64,000 bases of DNA from G963677085 sp963677085 (GCA_963677085.2 CAXXFH010000002.1:310001-374000); one strand, 5' to 3'. Shown: positions 52,385-60,713, counted from the stretch's first letter. Translations and numbers: made by a program. Notes: generated by a model not told the origin, from the letters alone.

Positions 52385-53272
52385 ATGGAATATCTGCTGC
52401 ACATCCTGATTCTGATCGGCATCTACACCATCTTGTCGGTGTCCCTCAACTTAATTGCCGGATACACCGGTCTGCTCTCCATTGCCCACGCCGCGTTCTT
52501 TGGCGTCGGGGCATACGTCGCTGCCCTCATGGCCCTGAATCTGCACAGCCCCTTTTTGGTCAACATCGTCTGTGCGGTCATCCTGAGCGGCCTCCTCGGC
52601 GTGTTGGTGGGTATCCCTTCACTGCGCATCCGTGACGATTACTTCGTCATCGCGACGTTTGCCTTTCAGGTGATCACATTCAGTGTGCTCAATAACTGGG
52701 TGTCCTTCACCGGAGGCCCGATGGGCTTGCCGGGAATCCCGCAACCGACGATCTTCGGTCTGACAATCTCCTCGCATGTCGGGTTCCTTCTGCTGGTGGG
52801 CTTCTTCTGTGCGTTGGTCTTGTGGATTACTTACCGGATTGTGCAGTCACCGTTCGGCCGTGTGCTGAAGGCGATACGGGAAGACGAGGTGTTCGCACAA
52901 GCTGCTGGAAAGAACGTGGCAGCGTACAAAGTGCTGGTGTTTGTCGTCGGCGGTGGGATGGCAGCAGTGGCCGGTGTGTTGTATGCCCATTACATCAGCT
53001 TTATTGATCCGACCAGCTTCACGGTGATGGAGTCGATCTTCATCATCTCCATCGTGATCATCGGCGGTGCGGGGAGTACGTGGGGACCGGTTCTGGGGGC
53101 GGTCGTCCTTGTCGTCCTGCCCGAACTGCTTCGGTTCGTCGGACTGCCAAGTGCCGTAGCGGCGAATCTCCGACAGATCATCTACGGCGGATCGTTGGTG
53201 GCAATGATGATGTGGCGGCCGCAGGGACTGCTGGGCGAGTATGCCTTCCGAAAAGGGGAGGCGCAACAGTGA
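52385..53272 (+). CDS. LivM-type ABC permease
   Basis: The 295-residue protein has SLNLIAGYTGLLSIAHAAFFGVGAYVAALMA, the LivM hallmark with GYTGLLSIAHAAF, followed by about eight membrane segments and the coupling segment SPFGRVLKAIREDEVFAQAAGKNV. It ends with a 4-base overlap onto the LivG-type ATPase. The last charged residues (EYAFRKGEAQQ) are cytoplasmic. Confidence 0.9.
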   Translation: MEYLLHILILIGIYTILSVSLNLIAGYTGLLSIAHAAFFGVGAYVAALMALNLHSPFLVNIVCAVILSGLLGVLVGIPSLRIRDDYFVIATFAFQVITFSVLNNWVSFTGGPMGLPGIPQPTIFGLTISSHVGFLLLVGFFCALVLWITYRIVQSPFGRVLKAIREDEVFAQAAGKNVAAYKVLVFVVGGGMAAVAGVLYAHYISFIDPTSFTVMESIFIISIVIIGGAGSTWGPVLGAVVLVVLPELLRFVGLPSAVAANLRQIIYGGSLVAMMMWRPQGLLGEYAFRKGEAQQ

Positions 53273-54027
53273 CCAACGATTGGCTTAGAATAGATGGACT
53301 CGGGAAGAGTTTCGACGGAGTCAAGGCGCTTGCCGGGTTCTCTTGTTCGCTTCGGGAAGGAGAAGTCCTTGGGCTCATTGGCCCCAACGGTGCCGGCAAG
53401 ACCACTCTCTTCAACGTCATCAGCGGTTTCCTGGCACCCGAGACGGGAAGCGTCGTATTGCGAGGCATCAACCTGGTGGGAATGCCTCCACACAGAATAG
53501 CAACTGCCGGCATCGCCCGGACGTTTCAGGACCTTCGCCTTATTCGGCAGTTGAGTGTCCTCGACAACGTCCTGCTGTCGTTCAGAGATCAACCGGGAGA
53601 AAGGCTCGGGAGCATCTTCTTCCGAGGGAAGAGCAGCCAGGACCAAGAGGCAGCCAACCGGAAAGAAGCCGTCTCGCTTCTGGAGGAGTGTGGACTTGCC
53701 GAGAAGGTGAACGATCCGGCAGAGGATCTTTCCTACGGTCAGCAGAAGCTGCTGAGTCTTGTCTGCTGCCTTGCAGCAAAGGCCAACCTCTTGCTGCTGG
53801 ACGAGCCCGTGGCTGGGATTGCCCCTGAGATGATCGAGAAGATGCTGGGAATCATCCGCGATCTGCCGAAGAAAGGCAAATCAGTAATGCTGATCGAGCA
53901 CGACCTCGACGCCGTGATGCAAGTGTGCGACCGGGTCGTCTTCATGGATGCGGGAGCGAAGGTTAGCGAGGGTACGCCCGAGGAAGTGCGAAACGATCCG
54001 AAAGTCATCGAGGCATACATCGACTGA
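53269..54027 (+). CDS. LivG-type ABC ATPase
   Basis: The start is a GTG at 53269 (GGGGAGG 7 bases upstream, GTGA overlap with the permease stop), giving 252 residues. Walker A is LIGPNGAGKTTLFN near residues 37-50, the signature is LSYGQQKLLSL, Walker B LLLLDEPVAGI, and VMLIEHDLDAVMQVCDR contains the switch His. The longer frame extending upstream is only readthrough of the permease. LivG and LivF form the ATPase heterodimer. Confidence 0.9.
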   Translation: MTNDWLRIDGLGKSFDGVKALAGFSCSLREGEVLGLIGPNGAGKTTLFNVISGFLAPETGSVVLRGINLVGMPPHRIATAGIARTFQDLRLIRQLSVLDNVLLSFRDQPGERLGSIFFRGKSSQDQEAANRKEAVSLLEECGLAEKVNDPAEDLSYGQQKLLSLVCCLAAKANLLLLDEPVAGIAPEMIEKMLGIIRDLPKKGKSVMLIEHDLDAVMQVCDRVVFMDAGAKVSEGTPEEVRNDPKVIEAYID

Positions 54028-54036
54028 GAATTCACG

Positions 54037-54738
54037 ATGCTCCAGATCAGGGAACTAGACACGGGTTACGGCAAGAAGCAAGTGCTTTTCGGCCTGTCGA
54101 TTGAGGTCCGGAAGGGTGAAATCGTCGGGCTTATCGGGCCTAACGGGGCCGGCAAGTCCACCGTACTAAAAGGCGTCTGCGGCCTGATCTCCACGTGGAG
54201 GGGCAAGATCTGCTTTGACGGAACGGTGACGAACGGTTCCACACCTGCTCAGAATGTTGCGCGAGGCATCACGTTCGCTCCCCAGGGCAACCGCGTTTTC
54301 ACTGACCTCACCGTCATGGAAAACCTAGAGATCGGGGGCTTTCGACTCCCGCGCAAAGAACTGCGAGGGCGGATCGCTCAGGTCATCGAGATGTTCCCCA
54401 TTCTGAAGGACCGCGCCAAGAAAGACGCCGGCAACCTGTCCGGAGGTGAACAACAGATGCTCGCTTTGGCCCGGGCGCTCATCGCTAAGCCCAAGCTGCT
54501 CATGTTGGACGAACCCTCCCTTGGCCTCTCGCCGAATCTGGTACGCAACGTTTTCGAGAAGATTGCGGAGATCAACCGGGACACAGGTGTGAGCATCCTT
54601 ATTGTCGAACAGAAGGTCCGTGAAGTCCTCAGAATCTGTAACCGGGTCTATTCGTTGAAGCTGGGAAAACTGGCTTTCGACGGCTCGCCGGAAGAACTCC
54701 GAGATGACAAGGCGAAACTGAAGGAGTTGTTTCTCTGA
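54037..54738 (+). CDS. LivF-type ABC ATPase
   Basis: This 233-residue protein starts MLQIRELDTGYGKKQVLFGLS. Walker A is LIGPNGAGKSTVLKG, the signature is LSGGEQQMLALARAL, Walker B LLMLDEPSLGL, and VSILIVEQKVREVLRIC holds a Gln (Glu-Gln) in place of the switch His, as is normal in LivF. It is the last gene of the operon; a convergent gene follows after 152 bases without a clear terminator hairpin. Confidence 0.9.
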   Translation: MLQIRELDTGYGKKQVLFGLSIEVRKGEIVGLIGPNGAGKSTVLKGVCGLISTWRGKICFDGTVTNGSTPAQNVARGITFAPQGNRVFTDLTVMENLEIGGFRLPRKELRGRIAQVIEMFPILKDRAKKDAGNLSGGEQQMLALARALIAKPKLLMLDEPSLGLSPNLVRNVFEKIAEINRDTGVSILIVEQKVREVLRICNRVYSLKLGKLAFDGSPEELRDDKAKLKELFL

Positions 54739-54890
54739 GTGTTTCTCCATTAAGCTCAGCGGAGGGTTGGCTCAGGTCGCCGACGCATCGAGGTCTCGAC
54801 GCCGGCAGATGCCATCCTGATCGAGGCAGTGCAAGTTGAAAAGCGAAGCAGGCAAAACCCGCCGAAGCAGTAATGTGAACAGCACTTCCA

Positions 54891-56507
54891 TCAAGCCCCG
54901 CTCCTGTTGTCGGTAGGCTCAACGTCCATGACGGATGGAAGTCCCGAAGCCGGAAATAGTGGATGCCAGCTTGAGGAGTCGTACCACAGAACTGGAAGAC
55001 TGTTGTTGGGGACGGTGTCGGGAAAGACCACGAGTGCTGCCGTGCCGCTGTACCCCAAACGATGCCTACCGCGCAGTCCGGGGAAGTGATCATGAGCTAT
55101 CGCGATACAGAAGTCTCGCAATTCGTCGCGTTCGGCTGCGTTGGGGAAGATACGGCTGGTCTCACTGAAGCACCTATCTTCTTCATCAAACACCTTGTAG
55201 GGTACTAGGACCACTCGGCCCCTGTCATCCCCTAGTCGTTCTATGATCTTCTGAAATGCATCACGGAATCCGGCCACGATACCGATGAAGACGCGCGCGA
55301 GCGGCAGCCTCTCCAGAAGCCTCGGTATTGGCGCGTCTGCTCCTTCAAACAGCCGAGATAATGTCCCTCCCGATCCCACGAAATCATCGACAACTATCAG
55401 GAAGTGCTCCTGACTCGGGTTGAGCAGTGCCAAGTCGTCACGATCCCCTGACAGCTTGATGTCGGTGTCGTCCTCAACTCGCCAATATGCTTGGTTTTTC
55501 ATCACGTGCGCTACCCTCGGTGCACTCCGTCCCTCTGCCTGCCACTTACAGAAAGTAACCGAAGCACGCCTGGGTATGCCAAACCTCTGAACGATATGCT
55601 GAACGGCACGGTGGTACTCTGCGCTGCTGATATAGTATGAGTCGCAAATGCAGCGCACGATGTGATAGGCAATGTGCTTTCGGTCGCCGAATTGCTGTGC
55701 CCACTTTTCGTAAGCCTCGATCTCGACAACATGGCCGCGGAATGTGAGCCGTCTCAACATAACCTTGATGTCTCCTGACATCTCGCGAAGTAGATCCTCG
55801 CGCGATATTACGCCGCCCTCTTCGCGCGAAAGAGCTGCGTTCGCAATCCACCGCCTCACCGAATGCAAACGTCCCGGCGCGTGTTGCATGAGTTGATAGC
55901 ACTCGTTGTCGATCTCCGATTCCAGTGCGCAGCCATGTTGCGCTGCCAAGCTGTGGCAGATAGTCCGAAATCCCTCGATTCTCTCACATGAGTCCAACTT
56001 GACCACGTGGTCAAACGTTGCGCACAGCCAGTGATCCAGTGGCAGTCGAACAGAGGGGGTGACGCTCTCAATCAATCGCAGGGACGCAATGACCCAGGTA
56101 GATGCAGCGAGTTTCCAGCGGTATCCCGTTGCGTCAATGTAACTCCGCGCCGTGAGCAACTGCTGGATATCCTGGAGAAGTGACCCGTGCAGATTCTCGA
56201 ATCCGCTCAGAAAGAGAATTGCCCCGTCTTCTGCGCCACATTCACCTGGGGCGAAAGCAGACTCCGGCGCACTCTCGGCTTCTTCCCGGCTTCCGAAAAG
56301 CCGCTGTCGCACGAAATCTGGCTCGTCGCTGACGTTGATTTCAGCGAATGGTATGCCAACCACTTCGCTCAGACACCGAACGACTGTGCGCTTTCCAGCA
56401 CCGGTCGGTCCGTGGATGAGGCAACTTGGCGGATTAGCCACCGATGTCCTGACCCAATCGGCAAGTTGCTGGACAAGTCGGTCTTGAGCATCTGCCAGCG
56501 GTTTCAT
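54891..56507 (-). CDS. AAA+ ATPase fused to PRTase-CE-like domain (conflict-system type)
   Basis: The 538-residue protein has Walker A LIHGPTGAGKRTVVRCL near residues 29-45 and GAILFLSGFENLHGSLLQDIQQLL where sigma-54-activator-type AAA+ proteins have a LFLDEIGEL Walker B; the acidic pair is lost (LSG for LDE). From about 340 to the end there is a phosphoribosyltransferase-like domain with HFLIVVDDFVGSGGTLSRL, the PRPP loop, and the ending NNSLPVLWYDSSSWHPLFP, which I associate with the PRTase-CE effectors proposed in biological conflict systems. It lies 47 bases downstream of the STAND-like gene, in the same direction. Confidence 0.68.
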   Translation of the reverse strand: MKPLADAQDRLVQQLADWVRTSVANPPSCLIHGPTGAGKRTVVRCLSEVVGIPFAEINVSDEPDFVRQRLFGSREEAESAPESAFAPGECGAEDGAILFLSGFENLHGSLLQDIQQLLTARSYIDATGYRWKLAASTWVIASLRLIESVTPSVRLPLDHWLCATFDHVVKLDSCERIEGFRTICHSLAAQHGCALESEIDNECYQLMQHAPGRLHSVRRWIANAALSREEGGVISREDLLREMSGDIKVMLRRLTFRGHVVEIEAYEKWAQQFGDRKHIAYHIVRCICDSYYISSAEYHRAVQHIVQRFGIPRRASVTFCKWQAEGRSAPRVAHVMKNQAYWRVEDDTDIKLSGDRDDLALLNPSQEHFLIVVDDFVGSGGTLSRLFEGADAPIPRLLERLPLARVFIGIVAGFRDAFQKIIERLGDDRGRVVLVPYKVFDEEDRCFSETSRIFPNAAERDELRDFCIAIAHDHFPGLRGRHRLGYSGTAALVVFPDTVPNNSLPVLWYDSSSWHPLFPASGLPSVMDVEPTDNRSGA

Positions 56508-56554
56508 ACGGTCAGTGCCAGACTTGATGTGACTCCAAGAGAGCCGAAGGTGTG

Positions 56555-59500
56555 TTAGGACAGCCCTTCGAATCTTGGCGGTACGGCTAGAGGACCGTTG
56601 GGCTCAAAGCGAATTACACAAGAAACCGGCTCTCGCTCACTCGGCATGGGGGTGAAATGTCTGGGCCGAAGGGGAACGTCCTGTCCCAAGTCCTCCACGT
56701 ATCCGTCAGCTCTCCACTCCGTGATAAGACGCGTAATTCGCACTTGTGTGACTCGCGCCGTGGTGGGGTCGGCCGGATCTCGCCATACGTCTCGCGCGAA
56801 GATCTGCGGTCTTCCTTCCCGCCGTGCAATCTCGCGGAGCTTCCGGAATCGAGTCCGGCCCTCCTCGAAACTCTCCGTCTGGTAGCAGAGCACCGCGTGG
56901 CGGAATTGATCGATTGGCCTAGGAGCGTAATCGGCGAGTGCTTCCAACTCCTCGTGGAGCCGCTTCTGAAGTGTGAAGTTGTAGCGCTCAGGATGATGCC
57001 TGTGCAACAACGACAAGTGTAGCAGGATCAAGCGGCTATTGCCGGTAATTCCAGCATCGCGAGCTTCGGCGAGCAGTCGTAGCGCATCACTGACTCTCGC
57101 TGATTCACCTGTTGTGCCGAGCGCGATTCGAGCCTCGCAATATGCGGCGATGGCAGGTTCACCGGAGGCCCTCAGTTGTCTGAGGTAGCTCTGGGCTCGG
57201 TCAGCATCCAACCATGACAAGGCTAACGACTTCTCGCGATGTAGATCGGTAAACCAGGCTGGGTCAGGATTAGGATGGTTGGTGAGCAAGTCTTCCGCTT
57301 CGTCGAAACACGATAGGGCGTCGGCAACCCACTCGGTTTGCTTTGCGATGTCCATATCTGCGTCCTCGACGTCAATGCGGCCCCGCGCTAACAGGCGATG
57401 TCCGAACGCCAGCAGCGCTTCCACGTTCGGGGCCAAATGGATCGATTTGCGGAAGGCATCGCTCGCACAATCCCACGCCCGCTCGATATCCTGGCGGTCT
57501 TGACCACAGCCATCCAGGAATCGAGCATATCTCGCGCAAGCAGTCCCCAACGTGTTATACAGATGACTTGGGTGTTCGTCTCGCCCCGACCGTCGCGGCA
57601 ACTCTATCGCCCTGTTCAGCCTGTCAATTGCTTCTTCGAGCCTCACGCGCTGGACATCTGTGGGCACGTCACGGAAAGCCCGCGGATCGACGGACAGGTA
57701 TAGACAGCGGCCCCAGTGATGTAGAATGGTCTTGCTCTGTTCTCTGATAAGTGGAGGCATCATATCAAATGCTTGGAGCCGCCATTCATAGTCAGTAGCC
57801 GGGTTGCGTTCTTCGTAAGCAGGCGTCAAAACACTCGCCGCAATGTTCTCCGCGAGCCAAATGTCGCCTCGATGACCTACTGACAAGGCAGTTATCACCG
57901 GCTCCAGTGACTGAATCCTCTCTGCCTGGGTGCGACACTCCTGGCGTCGCAGCAATTCGGCAGCCAGTCCGGGATGTGAAAACCGCAAAGACTGATCTTC
58001 GAGGTCGCTCGACGTTCCACCCCAAACTACAAGCCCTTCGAGTTGACGCAGGGCTTTCGTGATAGCTGAATCAAAGGCACCGCCGGTCACGGGCCGTAAA
58101 ACCGTCCAGAGAGGGCAAGCAATTCGGAATGACGAAAACCCGGCAACATAGTGGACTACGGTCCGCATTCCTGAGTCAGTGACCGTCTTCACCTTTTTCT
58201 CTATCCACGAGCCGAGCGAATCAAGTGCCTGCTCAGCGTCGGACAGTGCCATTCCTTCCACCAAGAAGAAGCGTAAGGCAATCCAGAACAGAGAACAACT
58301 TGAGGCCGATCCGTCTGGAGTGACCACGTTCATCGCACGCGAATAACTTTGCCAATCAGCAAGCGACGGCACAGTGATGGGTAGACGCCAGCGGGCCGCC
58401 AGCTCGGCAAAACGCTCCGCGCAGGCTCGCACCTCTTCGGGAGCGGCCTCCACTCCAAGTATTGGCAGGATTGCCGCACGTCGCGTTTGAGACGGCTGTC
58501 GCGGAACACTCTGGGAAGAGACTGCCTGAAGGATTACCGCACGACGTCCATGGCTGGCCAATAAGGCGGCGAGTTGGCCGATCTCCGGTATTGACTCGTG
58601 TTCGACGTCGAGGACGAGAAGGAATGGAGGAGGTGACTTCAGCCCGGCGCGTTGCGACGCCTCGACCACAGTCATTGTGAAAGCGAGTAATTCGTCTCGG
58701 TCAACATCAATCTGATCTGGCCGTAAGACGAGGGTGGGAAATCCTGCTTCCGCAGCATCGAATGCCACGCAGCGCAGCAATGTCGTTGTGCCTGCACCGG
58801 CGTCGGATGGCAATCTCATCACGAACGTTCTCAGAGATTCGTTGGCCGCACCTACTTCTGCTAATACGTCTCGGACATACTCCGAGAGATCTTTCCCCGA
58901 ATCTGTCCTGTACTCGCGCCGCACAGGTGCACGGAGTGAATAGGCACTCCAGGAAGAGAAGTTACCACTCAGAAAATCGAGAAGGTCTTGCATAGCGAAC
59001 TGCCTGGGCGGCTGGAGATCATTCTCCGTAATCAACGCAAAGCGTCGAGTTATGCGCTCAGCATCGCGCGGCGACAAGGACAGGACGCGATTACCGCAGC
59101 GGACGGACCATGAGGGCATCGCTTCCGCAGTGGGAGCGCCAATATCAGAGAGCGTCTCGCAGAAGTCCACCTCGCTGCCGCGCCAAACAGTAAGGTCGAT
59201 AGCAGGGCTGTCAAAAGTCGGTGTGAAACCTACTGCCTCGGGCAGGATCAGCAGTACCTGTAGCGATTGTATTGGGACGTCCTCCAGCATCTCGCTGAGG
59301 TGCGTTAGATCCGCTTGCGTCCTTGCCCCCACGACAACGAGCACTCTTCCAGGGTAGTCCGAAATCCGCGCACTCAGATCCCACGCTACTCGATCTCTGG
59401 TTCGTTTCTTGACGACGCCGTAGCGACTGCCAGCAGGAACCGCTTCGTCGATCACACCTGGAAGTACGGAAACCGGCAGGAACTCCTGGGTCACCTGCGC

Positions 59501-59815
59501 ATTTGCATCGGACCCGTCAGCCAGCGTAACAACCGGGCGGCGTCTTGCCTGGCCTTGCGCGGCTGCTACGTCCCGAAACACGTGTCGCAAGGGACTAGCA
59601 GCACCTTCGAGCCACACGGCTTCCCAATACAATGATCCGAGGCAGACATCCACTTTGGACGCGTGCTTGCGGTAACGCACCAATGCCTCTGCAGATGGTA
59701 GACCGTTGTCGTGCGGTTCCTGTCCAGTAACTAGATCGTAGCGCTGGCAGACCCAGAGGAGACCGTTTCGGCTTTTCATCGCCCGAACAACCGGTGCCGC
59801 GAGTTCGTCCGCCAT
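56555..59815 (-). CDS. STAND-like NTPase with TPR-like C-terminus
   Basis: The start at 59815 (AGGAGG about 10 bases upstream) gives 1086 residues, MADELAAPVVRAMKSRNGLLW; an upstream extension to 59938 lacks such a site. Residues 1-310 form an unassigned N-terminal region. The P-loop is LPSDAGAGTTTLLRCV near residue 333, with a Walker-B-like FLLVLDVEHESI near 395. The last 450 residues are helical with tetratricopeptide-like repeats (LYNTLGTACARYARFL, DAFRKSIHLAPNVEALL, EALSCFDEAEDLL-type units). This is the sensor architecture of NLR-like antiphage proteins (Avs-type). The likely effector is the AAA-PRTase protein next door. Confidence 0.65.
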   Translation of the reverse strand: MADELAAPVVRAMKSRNGLLWVCQRYDLVTGQEPHDNGLPSAEALVRYRKHASKVDVCLGSLYWEAVWLEGAASPLRHVFRDVAAAQGQARRRPVVTLADGSDANAQVTQEFLPVSVLPGVIDEAVPAGSRYGVVKKRTRDRVAWDLSARISDYPGRVLVVVGARTQADLTHLSEMLEDVPIQSLQVLLILPEAVGFTPTFDSPAIDLTVWRGSEVDFCETLSDIGAPTAEAMPSWSVRCGNRVLSLSPRDAERITRRFALITENDLQPPRQFAMQDLLDFLSGNFSSWSAYSLRAPVRREYRTDSGKDLSEYVRDVLAEVGAANESLRTFVMRLPSDAGAGTTTLLRCVAFDAAEAGFPTLVLRPDQIDVDRDELLAFTMTVVEASQRAGLKSPPPFLLVLDVEHESIPEIGQLAALLASHGRRAVILQAVSSQSVPRQPSQTRRAAILPILGVEAAPEEVRACAERFAELAARWRLPITVPSLADWQSYSRAMNVVTPDGSASSCSLFWIALRFFLVEGMALSDAEQALDSLGSWIEKKVKTVTDSGMRTVVHYVAGFSSFRIACPLWTVLRPVTGGAFDSAITKALRQLEGLVVWGGTSSDLEDQSLRFSHPGLAAELLRRQECRTQAERIQSLEPVITALSVGHRGDIWLAENIAASVLTPAYEERNPATDYEWRLQAFDMMPPLIREQSKTILHHWGRCLYLSVDPRAFRDVPTDVQRVRLEEAIDRLNRAIELPRRSGRDEHPSHLYNTLGTACARYARFLDGCGQDRQDIERAWDCASDAFRKSIHLAPNVEALLAFGHRLLARGRIDVEDADMDIAKQTEWVADALSCFDEAEDLLTNHPNPDPAWFTDLHREKSLALSWLDADRAQSYLRQLRASGEPAIAAYCEARIALGTTGESARVSDALRLLAEARDAGITGNSRLILLHLSLLHRHHPERYNFTLQKRLHEELEALADYAPRPIDQFRHAVLCYQTESFEEGRTRFRKLREIARREGRPQIFARDVWRDPADPTTARVTQVRITRLITEWRADGYVEDLGQDVPLRPRHFTPMPSEREPVSCVIRFEPNGPLAVPPRFEGLS

Positions 59816-60280
59816 TTTCCCGATTCCTCCTTTCGCGGATTGATGCTGCCATCCGAGGGCACCCGCCAACCCAATTCTGCTCGCAGGGATACGAATCTTC
59901 TCGTTGGAGACGGCGTACAGTCTGCGACCTAACCTCAAACCTAGTGTCAGTTTAGAAACGTTGCTATCCTACCCGGGACCAAGGCAGGTGAATAGGAGGG
60001 CCGGATACCTCCATAGGCCGACCGTCGGTCCACCCGATCGGCAGCAGGCCTTTCTATGCGTTTCCAGGGCCCACGAATGTCTAGGCACCATTGTTCGTTG
60101 GCCTTGTGGTTTCCGCCTTTGTTGATTGCCATGCGGCGACCCGCGACCGCGAAAGGGAATGCCTCTGAGCGACAAATAGCCCAGTGTGCTGGTGGGCAGC
60201 ACGGTCACGACGCTGGACCCGGCATTGGAGAGTTCACGATGTCGCGTAGGTCGTCAAGAACGCGAGCCACTTGCTCTTGA
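59816..60280. other. Intergenic region near the right end of the island
   Basis: I see no supported gene in these 465 bases. The first 120 bases (to 59938) are an open extension of the STAND gene but lack a ribosome-binding site. Small reverse-strand frames here have no recognisable content and probably are remnants or noise. Confidence 0.4.
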
Positions 60281-60598
60281 TCATCCCAACGCCTTGAGGA
60301 GTTCGATCAGGGCAGTGCGTTCTTCCGGAGCCATCTTCGTTAGCAGGCGGATGACTTCGAGAATGGCCCCTCCTGGACTCGTCCCGCTGCCGCCTGCTTG
60401 ACTCTTCTCACTCTCACTGGAATCGTTCTGCGAAATCGATTCCTGCAATGCCACGGCCATGTTTGCCAGGGCGTTGGAGGTGGCTTTGTCAGCGATTGAC
60501 AGGGTGCGGCAGCATTTGGTGCAAACCCTGGTGCAAACTGAAACGTCGGCATCGTTTGAGCCTTGTTTGTTAGGGGTTTCCGCACCCTCCTCAGACAT
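60281..60598 (-). CDS. ORF at the right island end: predicted C-terminal tail of integrase in the excised circle
   Basis: The 105-residue reading frame begins at an ATG whose A is the first base of the att core (60598) and reads MSEEGAETPNKQG, then LSIADKATSNALANMAVALQ, and ends in an amphipathic LLTKMAPEERTALIELLKALG-stop. There is no ribosome-binding site of its own. Position 60598 of this frame and position 5482 of the integrase frame are both first codon bases, so excision by recombination in the core would join the integrase at residue 543 in frame to this ORF. It is therefore likely a displaced 3' end of int rather than an independent gene. Confidence 0.6.
   Translation of the reverse strand: MSEEGAETPNKQGSNDADVSVCTRVCTKCCRTLSIADKATSNALANMAVALQESISQNDSSESEKSQAGGSGTSPGGAILEVIRLLTKMAPEERTALIELLKALG
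60516..60540 (+). repeat. Tandem TGGTGCAAAC motif, right copy
   Basis: These 25 bases match 5674-5698 at 24 positions and in the same orientation, again as two decamers separated by two bases. They lie 57 bases inside the right att site. See the left copy for the two readings: arm-type binding site, or leftover of a related integrase gene. Confidence 0.4.
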
Positions 60599-60640
60599 TC
60601 GGGACGCAGAGGTCGTAGGTTCAAATCCTATCGCCCCGAC
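60598..60640 (+). repeat. Right attachment site (attR), displaced 3' half of tRNA-Pro
   Basis: The sequence from TTCGGGACGCAG to CGCCCCGAC repeats the tRNA-Pro 3' half with an alternative T-stem (GTAGG/CCTAT in place of GAAGG/CCTTT). There is no 5' half in front of it, so it is not a tRNA gene. It marks the right boundary of the island, whose total length from attL is about 55 kb. Confidence 0.88.
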
Positions 60641-60660
60641 TTGAAGAAAGTTGTTGGCAG

Positions 60661-60697
60661 ATAAGGGCTTGCGTCAATTGGTGTCGCAAGCCCTTAT
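60661..60697 (+). terminator. Perfect hairpin after attR (probable former tRNA-Pro terminator)
   Basis: ATAAGGGCTTGCG at 60661-60673 and CGCAAGCCCTTAT at 60685-60697 form a perfect 13-bp stem with an 11-base loop, 20 bases beyond the tRNA fragment. This is where the tRNA gene's terminator would have stood before the island integrated. Confidence 0.6.
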
Positions 60698-60713
60698 GCA
60701 TTTCTTGGGTTAG

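Noticed and set aside
51494..54738. Ordinary housekeeping branched-chain amino acid transporter
   Set aside because: The permease and ATPase genes are standard in type, but they are co-transcribed with a radical SAM enzyme and an unknown large protein inside a mobile island, so the plain housekeeping reading does not explain the operon.
60598..60640. Second tRNA gene
   Set aside because: Only the 3' half is present; the 5' half needed for acceptor, D-arm and anticodon stem is missing, so it is an att copy.
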